64,000 bases of DNA from Sesamum alatum (GCA_034509735.1 JACGWO010000004.1:20441395-20505394), one strand, 5' to 3'. Shown: positions 45,438 through 56,318, counted from the stretch's first letter. The notes: generated by a model from the letters alone, not told the origin. Numbers and translations: made by a program.

Positions 45438-46950
45438 TTTATAAACAGAACGCGCGATCAGCAGAAAATAAAGACGGTGGTTTGATAAAATAATTAAATG
45501 CAATGGACTTTAGTCATTTAATCCTCCCACTATTTATATGAAAACACGGTACTCTCAAAACGTGATTTTCGGGAAATCCTTTCCAAGTGGCTTGGGATCC
45601 ACAGCGATTTTCCCATACCCCCGCTTTTTACGATTTCGCATGGAAAAGATCCTGTGGGAGGTATTCCATACCATTCTCGTTCCACGAGATTCCCAAGATT
45701 ATTGCCTCACCCTTTCACATGATCCCGAGGACTCCAAGCGAATCATGTTAATTGGGCGTTAGACCCAACCCAATCGACCGAGCCACGGACCCACTGGTAC
45801 CCCCACGACTCGTGAGACAGGTAGCACAGCCCGCTTTTCGTTCATGACATAATGCAGCTTCCTTTAAGTACAATAACGTGCCACGACTCGTGAGACCACG
45901 CTATTGACCTAAAGCAGCTTCCTCACTATGCCATGGATTGGAAGCATGGACAAACTCCTAGAGTTCATGTCCACTTTGTCTAGGGTCTAATATTTTGACA
46001 TTGGTCCAACCAATGTGAGAGTAAGTAATGACCGAGATCTCAAATAAATATCTACACATACATCCACAATGCGTAAATAAACCATTCATAGCAGTTATAC
46101 GATAAATAAATAATCCATTCATCCATCATCATAACCACATGCAAAATTAAAGCCTAGCACGCCCCTGTTGGATGATCACGAGCCCGAATCCTATGCGATC
46201 CACTGAGCCCGCAGTGGATCTATGGTCAATCTAGGGTTGGTCCTATACTATTACATTAATAGTAACCCAATCATCATGCTGATGGGCCTTGGTCTCTTTT
46301 TTCTTTCTTCACTTTATGGAAAACACCAAGGGGTCTCCCGTCTGGGCTCTCCATGTGGTCCTTCCTTCTTCTCCACCAATTACAAAAAAAAGAAAACCTC
46401 ACTCCTAGTCTACTCTCATTACATATTGAAAAATAGAAACCCCAGCGAAAACCCGGGGGGAGTACATAAGGAGGGAGGTAGAATGCCTTATTATTCCAAG
46501 GCAACTAGAAAGAGAGAAGAGAAACCAGTAAAAGAGGCACACAGGCCCAACAGGAAATAAACCATACATCCGGTCTTAGGGCTCGCGATCATCCGTTTCC
46601 ATCCAACACACATAATCACATGATCCAATCACATAATTACATAATACCACCAACATATGATTTCCAATCATAAATATCCAAAATAATTAATGAATATGTG
46701 CACAACGTGTGAAAAAATAAAACACAAAATATTGGTAATAATATTTTCTCGTTTTAGGAAAACTTTTCCTCATTATTTTAAGTAAAATAACCCCGGGATT
46801 CCGAATCCAATTTATTTTACTCCTAAAATAATGTCTTTAGAAAAATAGGCATAATTGAACCAAAAATGATTTTTCAGAATTAATTCAAAATTAAAACTGA
46901 AAATAATTGAAAAAATAAAAGAAAATTACTGCTAGGGTTTTGAAACCCTA
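45438..46950 (-). other. Leader of element C
   Basis: Non-coding. It carries CCACGACTCGTGAGA motifs (about 45803 and 45882), the reverse of those in A and B. The part at 46283-46560 has extra sequence not seen in A or B and includes A-run noise. Confidence 0.65.
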
Positions 46951-46959
46951 GCAGCAGCA

Positions 46960-47412
46960 GCTGCCGCCGCCGCCGCCGGCACGCGCGCAGGGCAGCAGGC
47001 TCAGCCTGCCACCCTGCCCCCGCGCAGGTACTGCCTAGCCGGGCGCCCGCGCGCAGGCCCCTTGCCTGCGTGCGCGCGCGCCTGGCCGGCAGCGCGCTGC
47101 ACGGCCCGGCATGCCGGCAGGCCGCCGCACGCGCAGGCTCCCCTGCCTTACGCGCGCGCTGGCCTGCTGGCTGCCGGTCGTGCCGTGCGCAGTGCGTGCG
47201 CAGACGCGCACTGGGCACGCCTGCCGGGCGCGCGCGCGCAGACTCCTTCGTCTGCGTGCGCGCGCGCCTGGCGGCGCCCCAGGGCCCGTCCGCGCGCGGA
47301 CTCGCAGGCGCGCGCGCGCAGACACCCTTGTCTGCGTGCGCGCGCGCCTGGAGGCGCTGCCCTGCGCGCGCCTGCACGCAGCCTTCCTGGCTGCGCGCTG
47401 CCCCTGCGCGGC
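46960..47412 (-). other. GC-rich hairpin array in the leader of element C
   Basis: About 450 bp of nearly pure GC-rich DNA with at least four strong inverted repeats: 47043-47082, 47227-47268, 47307-47348 and 47368-47400. The second and third are near-identical units 80 bp apart with arms GCGCGCGCGCAGAC and GTCTGCGTGCGCGCGCGC and a 6-7-base loop. It sits at the same leader position as the GC blocks in A and B. Overlapping long ORFs in all frames are compositional. Confidence 0.8.
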
Positions 47413-47419
47413 CGGCTGG

Positions 47420-48229
47420 GACGGGGACTGTTCTTTCGGAGGAGGTATTCGTGAAGGTGCTGGTAGCTTCCATCGTTCTCACGTCTTAGCTCTAAGTTCT
47501 CACAAACGGCGCCAATGATGCAAGAAAAAAAATGTGATACTCGATACAGTTAGCGCAATATTAAAGTGAAATATTAAGAATTAAGATAGCGAAATGAGTG
47601 CAAATGAGAGTGTTATTCCTCGTTTTGTATGTACAAATAAGAGGTTGATATAAAGAAAGGGTCTAAGTACGAAAGTACAATATTTCTTTCAACTAGAGAG
47701 CATGAAAAGTGAAAGTTGTAGTATGTAGGTACAAGGTTGAAGATATGGGGGTCTGAGCGTGCCCTCTCCGCAGGGGGGGCTCTCTATTTATAGGCAACCT
47801 CAAGGTAGTGGGATAAGGTTGATTCGCCCATGGATTTAGTGGAGGCCCCTAACGGTTAGGGGGATCCCTCTTGGATTTGGTGGAGTGTTATCAATTGGTG
47901 GTTGATAACCCATGATTTTCGAGGGAGGTTCTCACGTCTTAGCTCTATGTTCTCACAAACGGCGCCAATGATGCAAGAAAAAAATGTGATACTCGATACA
48001 GTTAGGGTGCAATATTGAAGTGAAATATTAAGAATTAAGATAGCAAAATGAGTGCAAATGAGAGTGTTATTCCTCGTTTTGTATGTACAAATAAGAGGTT
48101 GATATAAAGAAAGGGTTTAAGTACGAAAGTATAATATTTCTTTCAACTAGAGAACATGAAAATTGAAAGTTGTAGTATGTAGGTACAAGGTTGAAGATAT
48201 GGGGGTCTGAGCGTGCCCTCTCTGCAGGG
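47420..48229 (-). repeat. Second copy of the Gypsy-type LTR flank
   Basis: It matches 38630-39444 from GGGACGGGGACTG through LTR1, the spacer, PBS and the first part of LTR2. It ends in the TSD CAGGG at 48225-48229. It has fewer extra bases than the first copy. Confidence 0.85.
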
Positions 48230-50222
48230 TGAAAGAAAATCCGGTGGATCGTCCCGGGAATTGCGCGAATGCGGAAGCGCGGTAAAAATAAACGTATTAA
48301 AATAAAAGGCATGCTTTTAATATAAAGAACACGCTCAAGGGGTGTGCCCTTGAGGTTCCCGGGCGTTTGGTGTATCTCATGATCATAAAACAATTAAATA
48401 AATCATGGAGGCCATAGAGTTGAAAAATAAAGAGGGACGAAAATCTTAAACGAGACCTACCCGTTGTCGTTTTCGTCTTCAACTGCTACTCACGTTGTTC
48501 CCCGTTTTGCACCAAGACCTCGTTCTTGAGATCCTCCAAATCGTGACACACGATCCACCCACGTATCTTGCACGTCGTGCTAGCAATGAACAAGTATTAT
48601 TTTTGGAGTGGACGAATCAATAAGTCGTTATCAATTAACGGTATTGGTTCGTCTAAGTTCTTGATGTTCCAAGAACAAAAAGAACTAAGAAAAATATTTT
48701 CTTGCTAGAGAAAGAGAGAGGGGGCGGACGAGAGGTAGGAGAGCGAGAGTGTGTGTTGTGTGTGTTTTTCAAGAATCATCATCCTCTTAAATGTTGGAAG
48801 CTAGGGGTTTATATAGAGGAAGAGTTTAATCCTCTTTAAACTCAAACTCTAAGTAACCTAATTTGACTAGGATTTTGACCTAGTCAAACTCCTAGTCAAA
48901 CTAGTGTTTGACCTAGTCAAACGAATCCTAGCCTTCCATCTCCCCTTTCCATCTCGACCGTTGATTTTAATTTAATGGAATATTTAAATCCTATTAAATA
49001 TTACAAAAGGCTAAATAAATATAATAAATTAATATTATAATTTATTCTTAAGCCTATTAAATCAACCCTTTTAATAAATCCTATTTATTAATTTAATTCC
49101 TTTTATCAAATAGAAGGAATTAATTTCTCCAAGAAAATATAGGTACCGATTAAATCTAATTTAATCATTCCTTTACTCCAATATTTAATTCCAAATTAAA
49201 TACTAAGTGTGTGTGGATAGTGTGTGACTCTTTAGGTTCACCATTCAGCTAGACTTGGTCGGATTCCTAGAATCCGTCCGTTACCATGGGTGGCCATCTA
49301 GCAACGGTCCATGGCACTAGAGACTAGGTGAAATATTCGGGGATGAACATTTAGGTTCTAACAGTACACTTGTCCTTCTGTCTTCGGTCTCATCACTTAG
49401 GGTCTAGGGCACGGAAGATGCAGGTACCCATTTTGGACCTAAGTGTCGGTCTGTCCTCACTAAACGCCGCAAGGAAAACCTTTTCCCTTCTGTTCAGTCA
49501 TTGTGGCCACAGATTTCAGGGACAAGACACAGAGCATATATGAGACTCAACTGTCAACACCTTTTGACAGGAGACAGATCCTTTCTTGGAAACTACTGTC
49601 ACTTTGTACACCCGAGCTGCACTAGACATGGCTTATGACTACTCAAGAGTATTTTGGCAATCTCTCACCATATCTAAGATACAGACCTGATGCACAGGTA
49701 AACTCAGCAGTTCCTCAAGTCAAAGGACTTGGCCTGTATCGTTGGAACCGGGAACACACGTCATACCTTGCTGACCATACTCAAGGTCCTCCGTAAGACG
49801 GTTCCCGCGAGTCACCTCAGTCAGCTGCTTCCTAGCACGCTGACTCACTAACACTGGTTAGATGACCTTCGCCACCCGTCGATGAAATACGACAGCAGAT
49901 GCTTAGTGCAAGTCTCAAAGGGAATCCCGGTACCCATTTTCGGGATTCCTTGACTTGGAGATTTCCGGACTGATTCGGTAAGATTGATTTCATGGACCTA
50001 CCTCCAAGCGTAGTCCCAGTCCCCGAAATCGTTTCTCAATCCGTGGGCTTTGTTTGCGTAGTGAACAGAAATGTAAATGCAGATAAGTGAACGTAAACAA
50101 AGTATTGCCATATGAATTTTCACTTCTTTATTCATACATATTTTATCAAATACCAAATAATTGTCTAGACATAGGTTACATATTCCTGCCAAAATTGGCT
50201 TACATGGTCACCTATTCTAACA
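48230..50222 (-). repeat. 3' LTR of element C, copy 2
   Basis: 1993 bp; on minus it starts TGTTAGAATAGGTGACCATG and ends TTTCTTTCA. This is the cleanest LTR of the family in the window. Confidence 0.94.
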
Positions 50223-50238
50223 ATCTCCCACTTGACCT

Positions 50239-52098
50239 TTAAAGCCAATTGCCCATATGCTTAATCCCCATCTTCTCAAGATGTTGCGTATGAGCGCTCT
50301 GCGACATAGGCTTTGTCAGTGGGTCTGCTGTGTTGTCTGCCGAGTTGACTCGGTCCATCCGGACGTCACCTCTTCCTACCATTTCTCTAAGAAGATGGTA
50401 GCGTCTAAGAATATGTTTGGAACGGTGATGAGATCTCGGTTCCTTTGCTTGCGCTATAGCGCCGTTGTTATCACAGAAGATGACAACGGGCTCGGCGATG
50501 CTAAGCACCACACCCAACTCTTGGATGTAGTTTCTCATCCAAACCGCTTCCTTAGCAGCTTCTGAAGCTGCTATGTATTCAGCCTCTGTGGTGGAGTCAG
50601 CAACGGTTGCTTGCTTGGAACTTTTCCAAGCTACTACTCCTCCATTGAGTTTGAATACGTACCCCGATTGAGACTTGGCATCATCGTCATCAGACTGGAA
50701 GCTAGCGTCGCTAAAGCCTTCCAGAATTAGTTCTCCATTGCCATAGACTAGGAACATTTCCTTAGTCCTTCTTAGGTACTTAAGGATGCCCTTAACAGCA
50801 TTCCAATGTGCCTCTCCTGCGCAGGACTGATATCTGCTTGTTACGCTCAAAGCGTATCCAATGTCAGGCCTAGTGCAGTGGACCGCATATTGTATGCTAC
50901 CTACGGCGGAGGCATAGGGGATGACCTTCATCCTTTCAAGTTCCTCATCAGTCTGTGGGGACTGTTTCTTGGATAACTTGATCCCATTGCCTCATTGGAA
51001 GGAATCCTCGTTTGGAGTTGTCCATTCGATATCTCTTTAGGACTTTCTCCATATACGAGTTTTGGGTGAGTCCTAACATCCTTTTAGATCTGTCCCTGAC
51101 AATCTGGATGCCTAGGATGTAGGAGGCTTCACCCAAGTCCTTCATGGAAAACTGGGTTGACAACCATGCTTTTGTGTTTCCTAACATTCTGACGTCATTA
51201 CCAATGAGCAGAATGTCATCCACATAAAGCACTAGGAACACTATTGAGCTCCCACTGACCTTCTTGTATACACAAGGGTCGGATTCGTTTTTGATGAAGT
51301 CATATCCCCGTATTACTTCATCAAATCGAATGTTCCAACTTCGGGAGGCTTGTTTGAGGCCATAGATGGACTTCTGGAGGCGACAGACTTTCTGTTCTTC
51401 TCCAGTGACCGTGAAACCCTACGGCTGATCCATATAGATCTCTTATTCAACGAAACCGTTGAGGAAGGCCGTTTTCACGTCCATCTGCCATATCTCATAG
51501 TCATACCATGCTGCTATGGCGAGCAGAATCCGGATGGACTTAGCCATGGCTACAGGCGAGTAGGTATCCTCAAAATTGACCCCGGGTCGTTGAGTGTATC
51601 CCTTAGCTACAAGCCTAGCCTTAAAGGTTGTGACTTCTCCATCAACGCCAAGTTTGCGCTTGTAGACCCACTTACAGCCCACTGGCTTAACACCTTTCGG
51701 TGGATCTACGAGACTCCAAACTTGGTTTTCGCTCATGGAGTCCATTTCGGCTTTCATGGCCTCAAGCCATTTCCCGGAGTCGATGTCAGACATCGCTTCT
51801 CCATAAGTCTTAGGATTGTTATCCAAAAGATCGGTCGCACCTAGAAAGCCATATCTCATTGGAGGTCTGGACTCTCTAGTGGACCTACGGAGAACGGGAA
51901 CGTCAGTGGTGACTGTGGGCGCTGACTGTATCGGAGCCGGTGGTTCAGGAACCGGGGCTGGCTGTTCCTGAGGCTGTCCTTCATGCCTAGCATGTTGGAC
52001 TTCTCGAGGTTGGTCAGCCCTTCGGCTGTCTATCCTGAATCCTCTAAGTGAGGGTTCCGCGGCTTCTTCTGATGGCTGGATTCCATCACTTGATTCCT
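50239..52098 (-). pseudogene. Copia RT and RNase H of element C, copy 2
   Basis: The best-preserved coding part of the family. The RNase H frame 50931-50239 is open for 230 codons, with FSDASFQSDDDDAKSQSGY, DSTTEAEYIAASEAAKEAV, FCDNNGAIAQAKEP and DNTADPLTKP, and ends at a natural TAA after GNWL. The RT frame 51241-50948 carries an intact YVDD box (LYVDDILLIGND). A frame change between it and the RNase H lies near 50990. The frame 51859-51443 holds the RT N-terminus and ends in a TAA just after KTAFLNGFVE. The upstream linker (52098-51860) is open in part. The enzyme cannot be made whole because integrase and gag are missing. Confidence 0.9.
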
Positions 52099-52325
52099 AC
52101 CTACCTCCAAGCGTAGTCCCAGTCCCCGAAATCGTTTCTCAGTCCGTGGGCTTTGTTTGCGTAGTGAACAGAAATGTAAATGCAGATAAGTGAACGTAAA
52201 CAAAGTATTGCCATATGAAGTTTCACTTCTTTATTCATACATATTTTATCAAATACCAAAGAATTGTCTAGACATAGGTTACATATTCCTGCCAAAATTG
52301 GCTTACATGGTAACCTATTCTAACA
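52099..52325 (-). repeat. Fragment of the 5' LTR of element C, copy 2
   Basis: It matches 49996-50222 over 227 bp with the same spacing and almost no change, and ends in the LTR terminus TAACA (plus axis) followed by the TSD. Confidence 0.92.
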
Positions 52326-52330
52326 CAGGG

Positions 52331-52477
52331 GGGGCTCTCTATTTATAGGCAACCTCAAGGTAGTGGGATAAAGTTGATTCGCCCATGGATTTAGTGGAGG
52401 CCCCTAACGGTTAGGGGGATCCCTCTTGGATTTGGTGGAGTGTTATCAATTGGTGGTTGATAACCCATGATTTTCCA
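52331..52477 (-). repeat. LTR2 of the Gypsy-type element, part 2
   Basis: It continues LTR2 after the C insertion: the TATA-like box near 52343, then GTGTTATCAATTGGTGG and the end TGATTTTCCA. It matches 38990-39135. Confidence 0.6.
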
Positions 52478-53865
52478 AGGAGCGGTTGCGAGACTCCCCC
52501 GGATTTTCGGCTAGTGGGTTGAGGAGACTCCTCTCAGTGGGAAATCAAGCTTCTAGGGCTTATAGGGGACTTTTGGCTAGAGGAGCCACGAGTTCCCGAG
52601 AAGGCGGCTAGTGAGGCCTTCTTAGATCCGGGCCTCCTCATATTTGCATCAATTAGGCTGTTTTTTTCGACCAATTTATTCATTTTGGGGGGCTTCTAGC
52701 GGACTCCCTGGTGGCTATATATGAATTGGGCTTTTTGGGGGGCACTTTGGGCCCTTCTCGAATTAGTCCCCTTCGAGGGCACTTTCAGCTTGTATTCTTT
52801 TGGGCTCGTGCAATCTTCTTTATTTCTTTTGGACCGTTTGAACCTTTTTTGGACCAACTCATTTTTATTTACATCAGAAATAGTATTGATATATTTATGC
52901 ATTTCCAAATACGAAGTTATTTGATTAGAACAGACAACTACTTAATGCTCATTATTTTTCTTCACAAAGATCACTTTCATTGTTGGTTTAAGATAATAAA
53001 AAAAATTAAAATTAAGTTCAAGTAAGCACAAACTATGAGTAACAGAGATCACAAGTTTCATCTAGCAGTATAAAAGGAACAACATTATTCAACTCTAATT
53101 ACATCCTGAAATAATTTACTAGCGATTTAGAACTTCAAAAGTGTTAAACCGTAATAGTGAACACAAACCAAATCCAATCAAACATAAAGTGTTATTTTAT
53201 TGATGAACAAGTAGGACTTGGATTACACACGAGTCATGTCAACTGAAAATTTAGCAAAATCTCCCCCAAACTTTGAATGCCCCAAATAGTAAAGACAATA
53301 TAAGAAATATATTGTTTCCTTATAGTTAATTATTATAATAAAAAAAATCGTGATGAATACAAATTTACTACAGCCTGTAACGATCATTAGACATTATTTC
53401 TACAAGGGAGGCCAAAATATTAGTCATAGCGAAAATCATTGTAAATATTTTACTCATTGTTAGAAATCATAGCAAATCTTGATTAACATGATAAAAATTT
53501 AAATTTTTATATAGGTTTTATTTGACTTGATCTAATAGTATTGATTTAATATAATTTTTAAATCATGATTATTCATAGGGAAAAACCAAATTCTTTTTAG
53601 TGAGAGAAGCTACGTACAATACTACGAATTCAATCATCGGAACAATACATTAGAGTGAGCAGTCATATTTATCGAGTGCATTAATTTAAACTACCAAAAA
53701 CCTTATCTGTTTGATACAAAAGTGACTCTATATTCTTTGAATCTCAAGTTTCCTGACTGTGTGAGTAAAAAAATATGAACACATATTTTTGGAGAAACAT
53801 TGAATTTTAAAACCCTTTTTTTTGTTCGTTTTGTTGAAGGACCCCCCAACCCCAAGATGGATCAA
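52478..53865. other. Spacer, possibly the rest of the Gypsy LTR U3 (52478-53000), then AT-rich DNA
   Basis: The first 500 bp are moderately GC-rich and run on from LTR2. They could be its U3, because the recognised LTR has only about 130 bp upstream of the TATA. The rest is AT-rich. No gene is supported. Confidence 0.4.
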
Positions 53866-54364
53866 CATATATAGGGTAAATTAATTATATTGATATTTTC
53901 TGAAATTAGATTTAGATACACAAACACTCTTATCTTTTGCAAAATTATATTTAGGGTTTAATGCAATTTACCTCCCTGTGATATTGTAAATATGTAAATT
54001 ACCCCCTTATGAAAAAAATTAGCAATTTACGTCCCCGTGTTCTTTAAAATGCAGCAATTTACCCCCCTAAAACACGGGGAGGTAAATTGATTCATTTTAA
54101 AAAAAATAGGGAGGTAAATTGCTATTTTAATTTTCATAAAGGGGTAATTTGCACATTTGCAATATCATAGGAAGGTTGCTTGCATTTTTTCCATTATATT
54201 TACCCCTCGAGAATGTAATTGTAATTACAAGTAAATCCTCTATACAATGCAATAATTTGCACAAACACCCCTTAATGGAGTGTACTTGTAATTTTGCAAA
54301 AGATAAAGAGCGTTTATGTATTTAAGACTAATTTAACGGGCTGTCAATATAATTTATCCTATAT
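53866..54364. mobile_element. MITE with about 80-bp terminal inverted repeats, hosting a second MITE
   Basis: The left arm (CATATATAGGGTAAATTA..., 53866-53946) is the reverse complement of the right arm (54285-54364): both share the order TTAGATTTAGATACA-like, CAAACACTC, TTATCTTTTGCAAAATTA. The inner element 53954-54187 fills the middle. Confidence 0.8.
53954..54187. mobile_element. Inner MITE of the GGTAAATTGC type
   Basis: The left arm TTTAATGCAATTTACCTCCC, then TGATATTGTAAAT and AATTACCCCCTTATGAA, pairs with the right arm TTCATAAAGGGGTAATTTGC, then TTTGCAATATCAT, over about 75 bp. The half copy at 17889-17996 is the same family. Confidence 0.82.
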
Positions 54365-54453
54365 GTATATATATGCATTACCATAGATACTCCATCTGGA
54401 CGCTAATGGTATGGTTTGAGATGAAAAATTTGGCAGTGTGGGCTGTATGATAC

Positions 54454-54555
54454 CTTCTCTGCAGCTTGCTCAAATTTCTTGCCAGCAACTTCATTCTCCT
54501 CCAAGCTCAAATGTACAAAATATTGAATCCACCAGGTCGAGTTCCTCAACTTAAC
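54454..54555 (-). CDS. Exon of an unrecognised host gene
   Basis: Minus strand: acceptor CTTCCAATAG just above 54555, then 34 open codons starting VKLRNSTWWIQYFVHLSLEE and ending FEQAAEK, then donor GTATCA. The exon is 102 bp and in phase 0 at both ends. It joins the exon at 57467-57522 without a frame break, and its codon pattern and splice sites are better than those of the transposon debris around it. The peptide is charged with a hydrophobic middle. I do not recognise the family. The gene may be intact beyond what I can see, or a remnant. Confidence 0.5.
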
Positions 54556-55235
54556 CTATTGGAAGAAATAAGGCATTCAAATTTATGTAAAAGGCTGTAT
54601 TCAGAAGAAGATCAATAGATTTCCAAAGCAAATAGGAGCTAATTCCTTTGTCCATGAAAGGACATTTACTGATGACGTCTTAATTCAGTGGTTAATATTA
54701 AAGTCTCATGAATAAATTTAAGGTCATAAGTTCGAATCTGAATGGGTATTTGTCTCACTTTATGTGAGTTTACGATAATTCATTTCGTTATTCCTAGTAT
54801 ATTGGTGTATTAATCGAATCAATGTATTGTCAGCTTAATAATATAATTAAGGCCACCTTAAAGAAAAGAAAAAATAAATAAAGGTTGTCTAAGTTCCTAT
54901 TTTCATTTGTTTAGAAATCTCTTTCCTGTATGTTAAATAGGAGCTGTTTTGTAATAAAGTTTCAATGATATCCTCAAACTAGACTTAATGGACTGATAAT
55001 TTAATGATTTAATCTGTCATATTGATTGGAAGAATAAATGCATAAAAGTGATACTTGATTATTTCTTCATTCTAACATAACAATAAACTTTTGTAATGTG
55101 GTATTAATAACACATCTTATTCAAATTCAAAGTGTTCTAGTCAAAATCTAGAGTTTAAACTAATGTAGCTATTTTTATTGTATATAGTTTGTAACATAAC
55201 ATAGGAGAGAAAATTATAATAGTAGTCTTGTAAGC

Positions 55236-55449
55236 ATAGGGGTGACAATTTTAATCCTGTACAAATACATTTTGATAATTTTGTCTAGTAATTTTAAAAA
55301 AAATTAAATTGAAGAAAAAATTAACCAAAAAAGTAACTCAATTAAGCCGGTTACATGCACTAATCCAACCATTTTGGCAAATTTCAATTATTTTTTCTTC
55401 AATATGTGAAAATTTTAAAATTATAGAAAAGAATTGTTGCCCTCCCTAT
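55236..55449. mobile_element. MITE with ATAGGGGTGACAA-type ends
   Basis: The left end ATAGGGGTGACAATTTTAAT pairs with the right end GTTGCCCTCCCTAT. The inverted similarity runs inward to TTGAAGAAAAAATTAA on the left and ATTATTTTTTCTTCAA on the right. A related half copy starts at about 57987 (TAGGGGGTGACAATTCTGAT). Non-coding. Confidence 0.7.
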
Positions 55450-55558
55450 TTATAAGAGTAAAATAACAATTTTACTGACAAAGGATGTAGGAACAAACCA
55501 ATATAAAAATTGACTTCTTTATTTTGTAGGAAACGTCAATTCTACACCCTTCTTTAAA

Positions 55559-56148
55559 GGGTTAAATAAAATTTTACCCCCGTGTTATTTGAAAAATGTC
55601 AAAATCATTCTATAAAAAAAAAAAGAAATACAAAAAATTCCCTCACTATTTCAAAGAAGGGGTAACCCCCCGCCCCAGTGTATTCCATGTAATTTTTCTG
55701 CGAATTTTTTTATTATTTTTAACAATAAAATATTCTCCTATCCTAAATTTTAAATTGTTACATCTTATTATCGATCTAACGGCTTATAATAGTTTATCTA
55801 AATGGAATGATCAAAATTTAATATAACCAATGGTTTAGGTTTATACAGAATTTTTTATATATATTATTAATTAGTATATATGAATATTAGCGCTGCAACC
55901 CTTACATTTGATGAGATTTAAATTATTCATCTAGATGATAAAATCTTACAGATTAAAATAAAGGTAAAAATATTATTTAATAATTAAAAATGTAAAAAAA
56001 AAATGAAAATAGCGCCAGAAATGCACTACTCGCGTCAAGGTCGTCCTTTTGCCTTTTTCTGAAATGATGAGGAAACTTTTTGTATGTTTCTATAAAGGAA
56101 TTTTTATATAGTTTTTAAATAATACAGAGGTAAATTATATTTAACCCA
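55559..56148. mobile_element. MITE-like element with about 95-bp terminal inverted repeats
   Basis: The left arm GGGTTAAATAAAATTTTACC, then CGTGTTATTTGAAAAATG and CCCTCACTATTTCA, is matched in reverse by the right arm ending GGTAAATTATATTTAACCCA (with TGAAATGATGAGGAAAC inside). Total 590 bp. No transposase. Confidence 0.78.
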
Positions 56149-56318
56149 TTTTTTACTTGAGGAGTATTAAGTACGGGGTGTTGAGGACACGTGCATTACA
56201 TAATCACGTCTTCAAAGGCAACAAAGCCGCCGAATTAAAGCTACTAAATAGTAAATACAGCCTCTCCAAAATGATAATGACATGGTGAACTCTAGAATGT
56301 TTAGTGAGGATAAAAAAT

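Larger units (their letters stand above)
38630..47414. other. First copy of a tandem duplication
   Basis: From GGGACGGGGACTG (38630) the sequence runs through LTR1, part of LTR2 and element C to its GC-rich leader, then GGGACGGGGACTG recurs at 47420 and the same order starts again. The two copies can be aligned throughout 38630-43480 and 47420-52098. Copy 1 has many extra bases: its LTR is 2108 bp against 1993 bp. Confidence 0.85.
39445..47414 (-). mobile_element. Ty1/Copia element C, copy 1, minus strand, 5' end missing
   Basis: On the plus axis the order is 3' LTR (39445-41552), PPT (41553-41564), RNase H-RT (to about 43230), integrase and protease (to about 44570), gag (to 45437), leader (45438-46950) and GC-rich block (46960-47412). 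The element then stops and the flank repeat begins. The 5' LTR and PBS (which would read GCTCTGATACCA) are absent. Frames are broken every few hundred bases, largely by 1-base insertions relative to copy 2. Confidence 0.9.
48230..52325 (-). mobile_element. Ty1/Copia element C, copy 2, minus strand, internally deleted
   Basis: The order on the plus axis is 3' LTR (48230-50222), PPT (50223-50234), RNase H and RT (50239-52098), then a direct jump into the last 227 bp of the 5' LTR (52099-52325). TSD CAGGG lies at 48225-48229 and 52326-52330, so both outer ends are authentic. Gag, protease, integrase, leader and most of the 5' LTR are deleted. Confidence 0.92.
38485..52477 (-). mobile_element. 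Gypsy-type retroelement 5' end (gag start, PBS, two tandem LTRs), minus strand, interrupted by element C
   Basis: On minus the parts are LTR2 (52477-52331 plus 39444-39184), PBS (39183-39173), a spacer of about 37 bp, LTR1 (39135-38723), a second PBS (38722-38712), and a short reading frame (38688-38485). The PBS core TTGGCGCCGTT fits plant tRNA-Asp, as used by many plant Gypsy elements. Both LTRs carry a minus-strand TATA (CCTATAAATAGAG). Element C is inserted in LTR2 with TSD CAGGG. The LTR upstream boundary is uncertain; U3 may extend beyond 52477. Confidence 0.65.

Noticed and set aside
46880..47518. ORFs up to 200 codons around the GC block and duplication junction
   Set aside because: They join the gag-like start of one element to the leader of another across the duplication breakpoint; Ala/Arg-rich by composition.
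53193..53250. Possible last exon and AATAAA signal of the host gene on minus
   Set aside because: An acceptor (ATTTTCAG) and AATAAAATAA are present, but only two codons would follow in the required phase before a stop; too weak to annotate.
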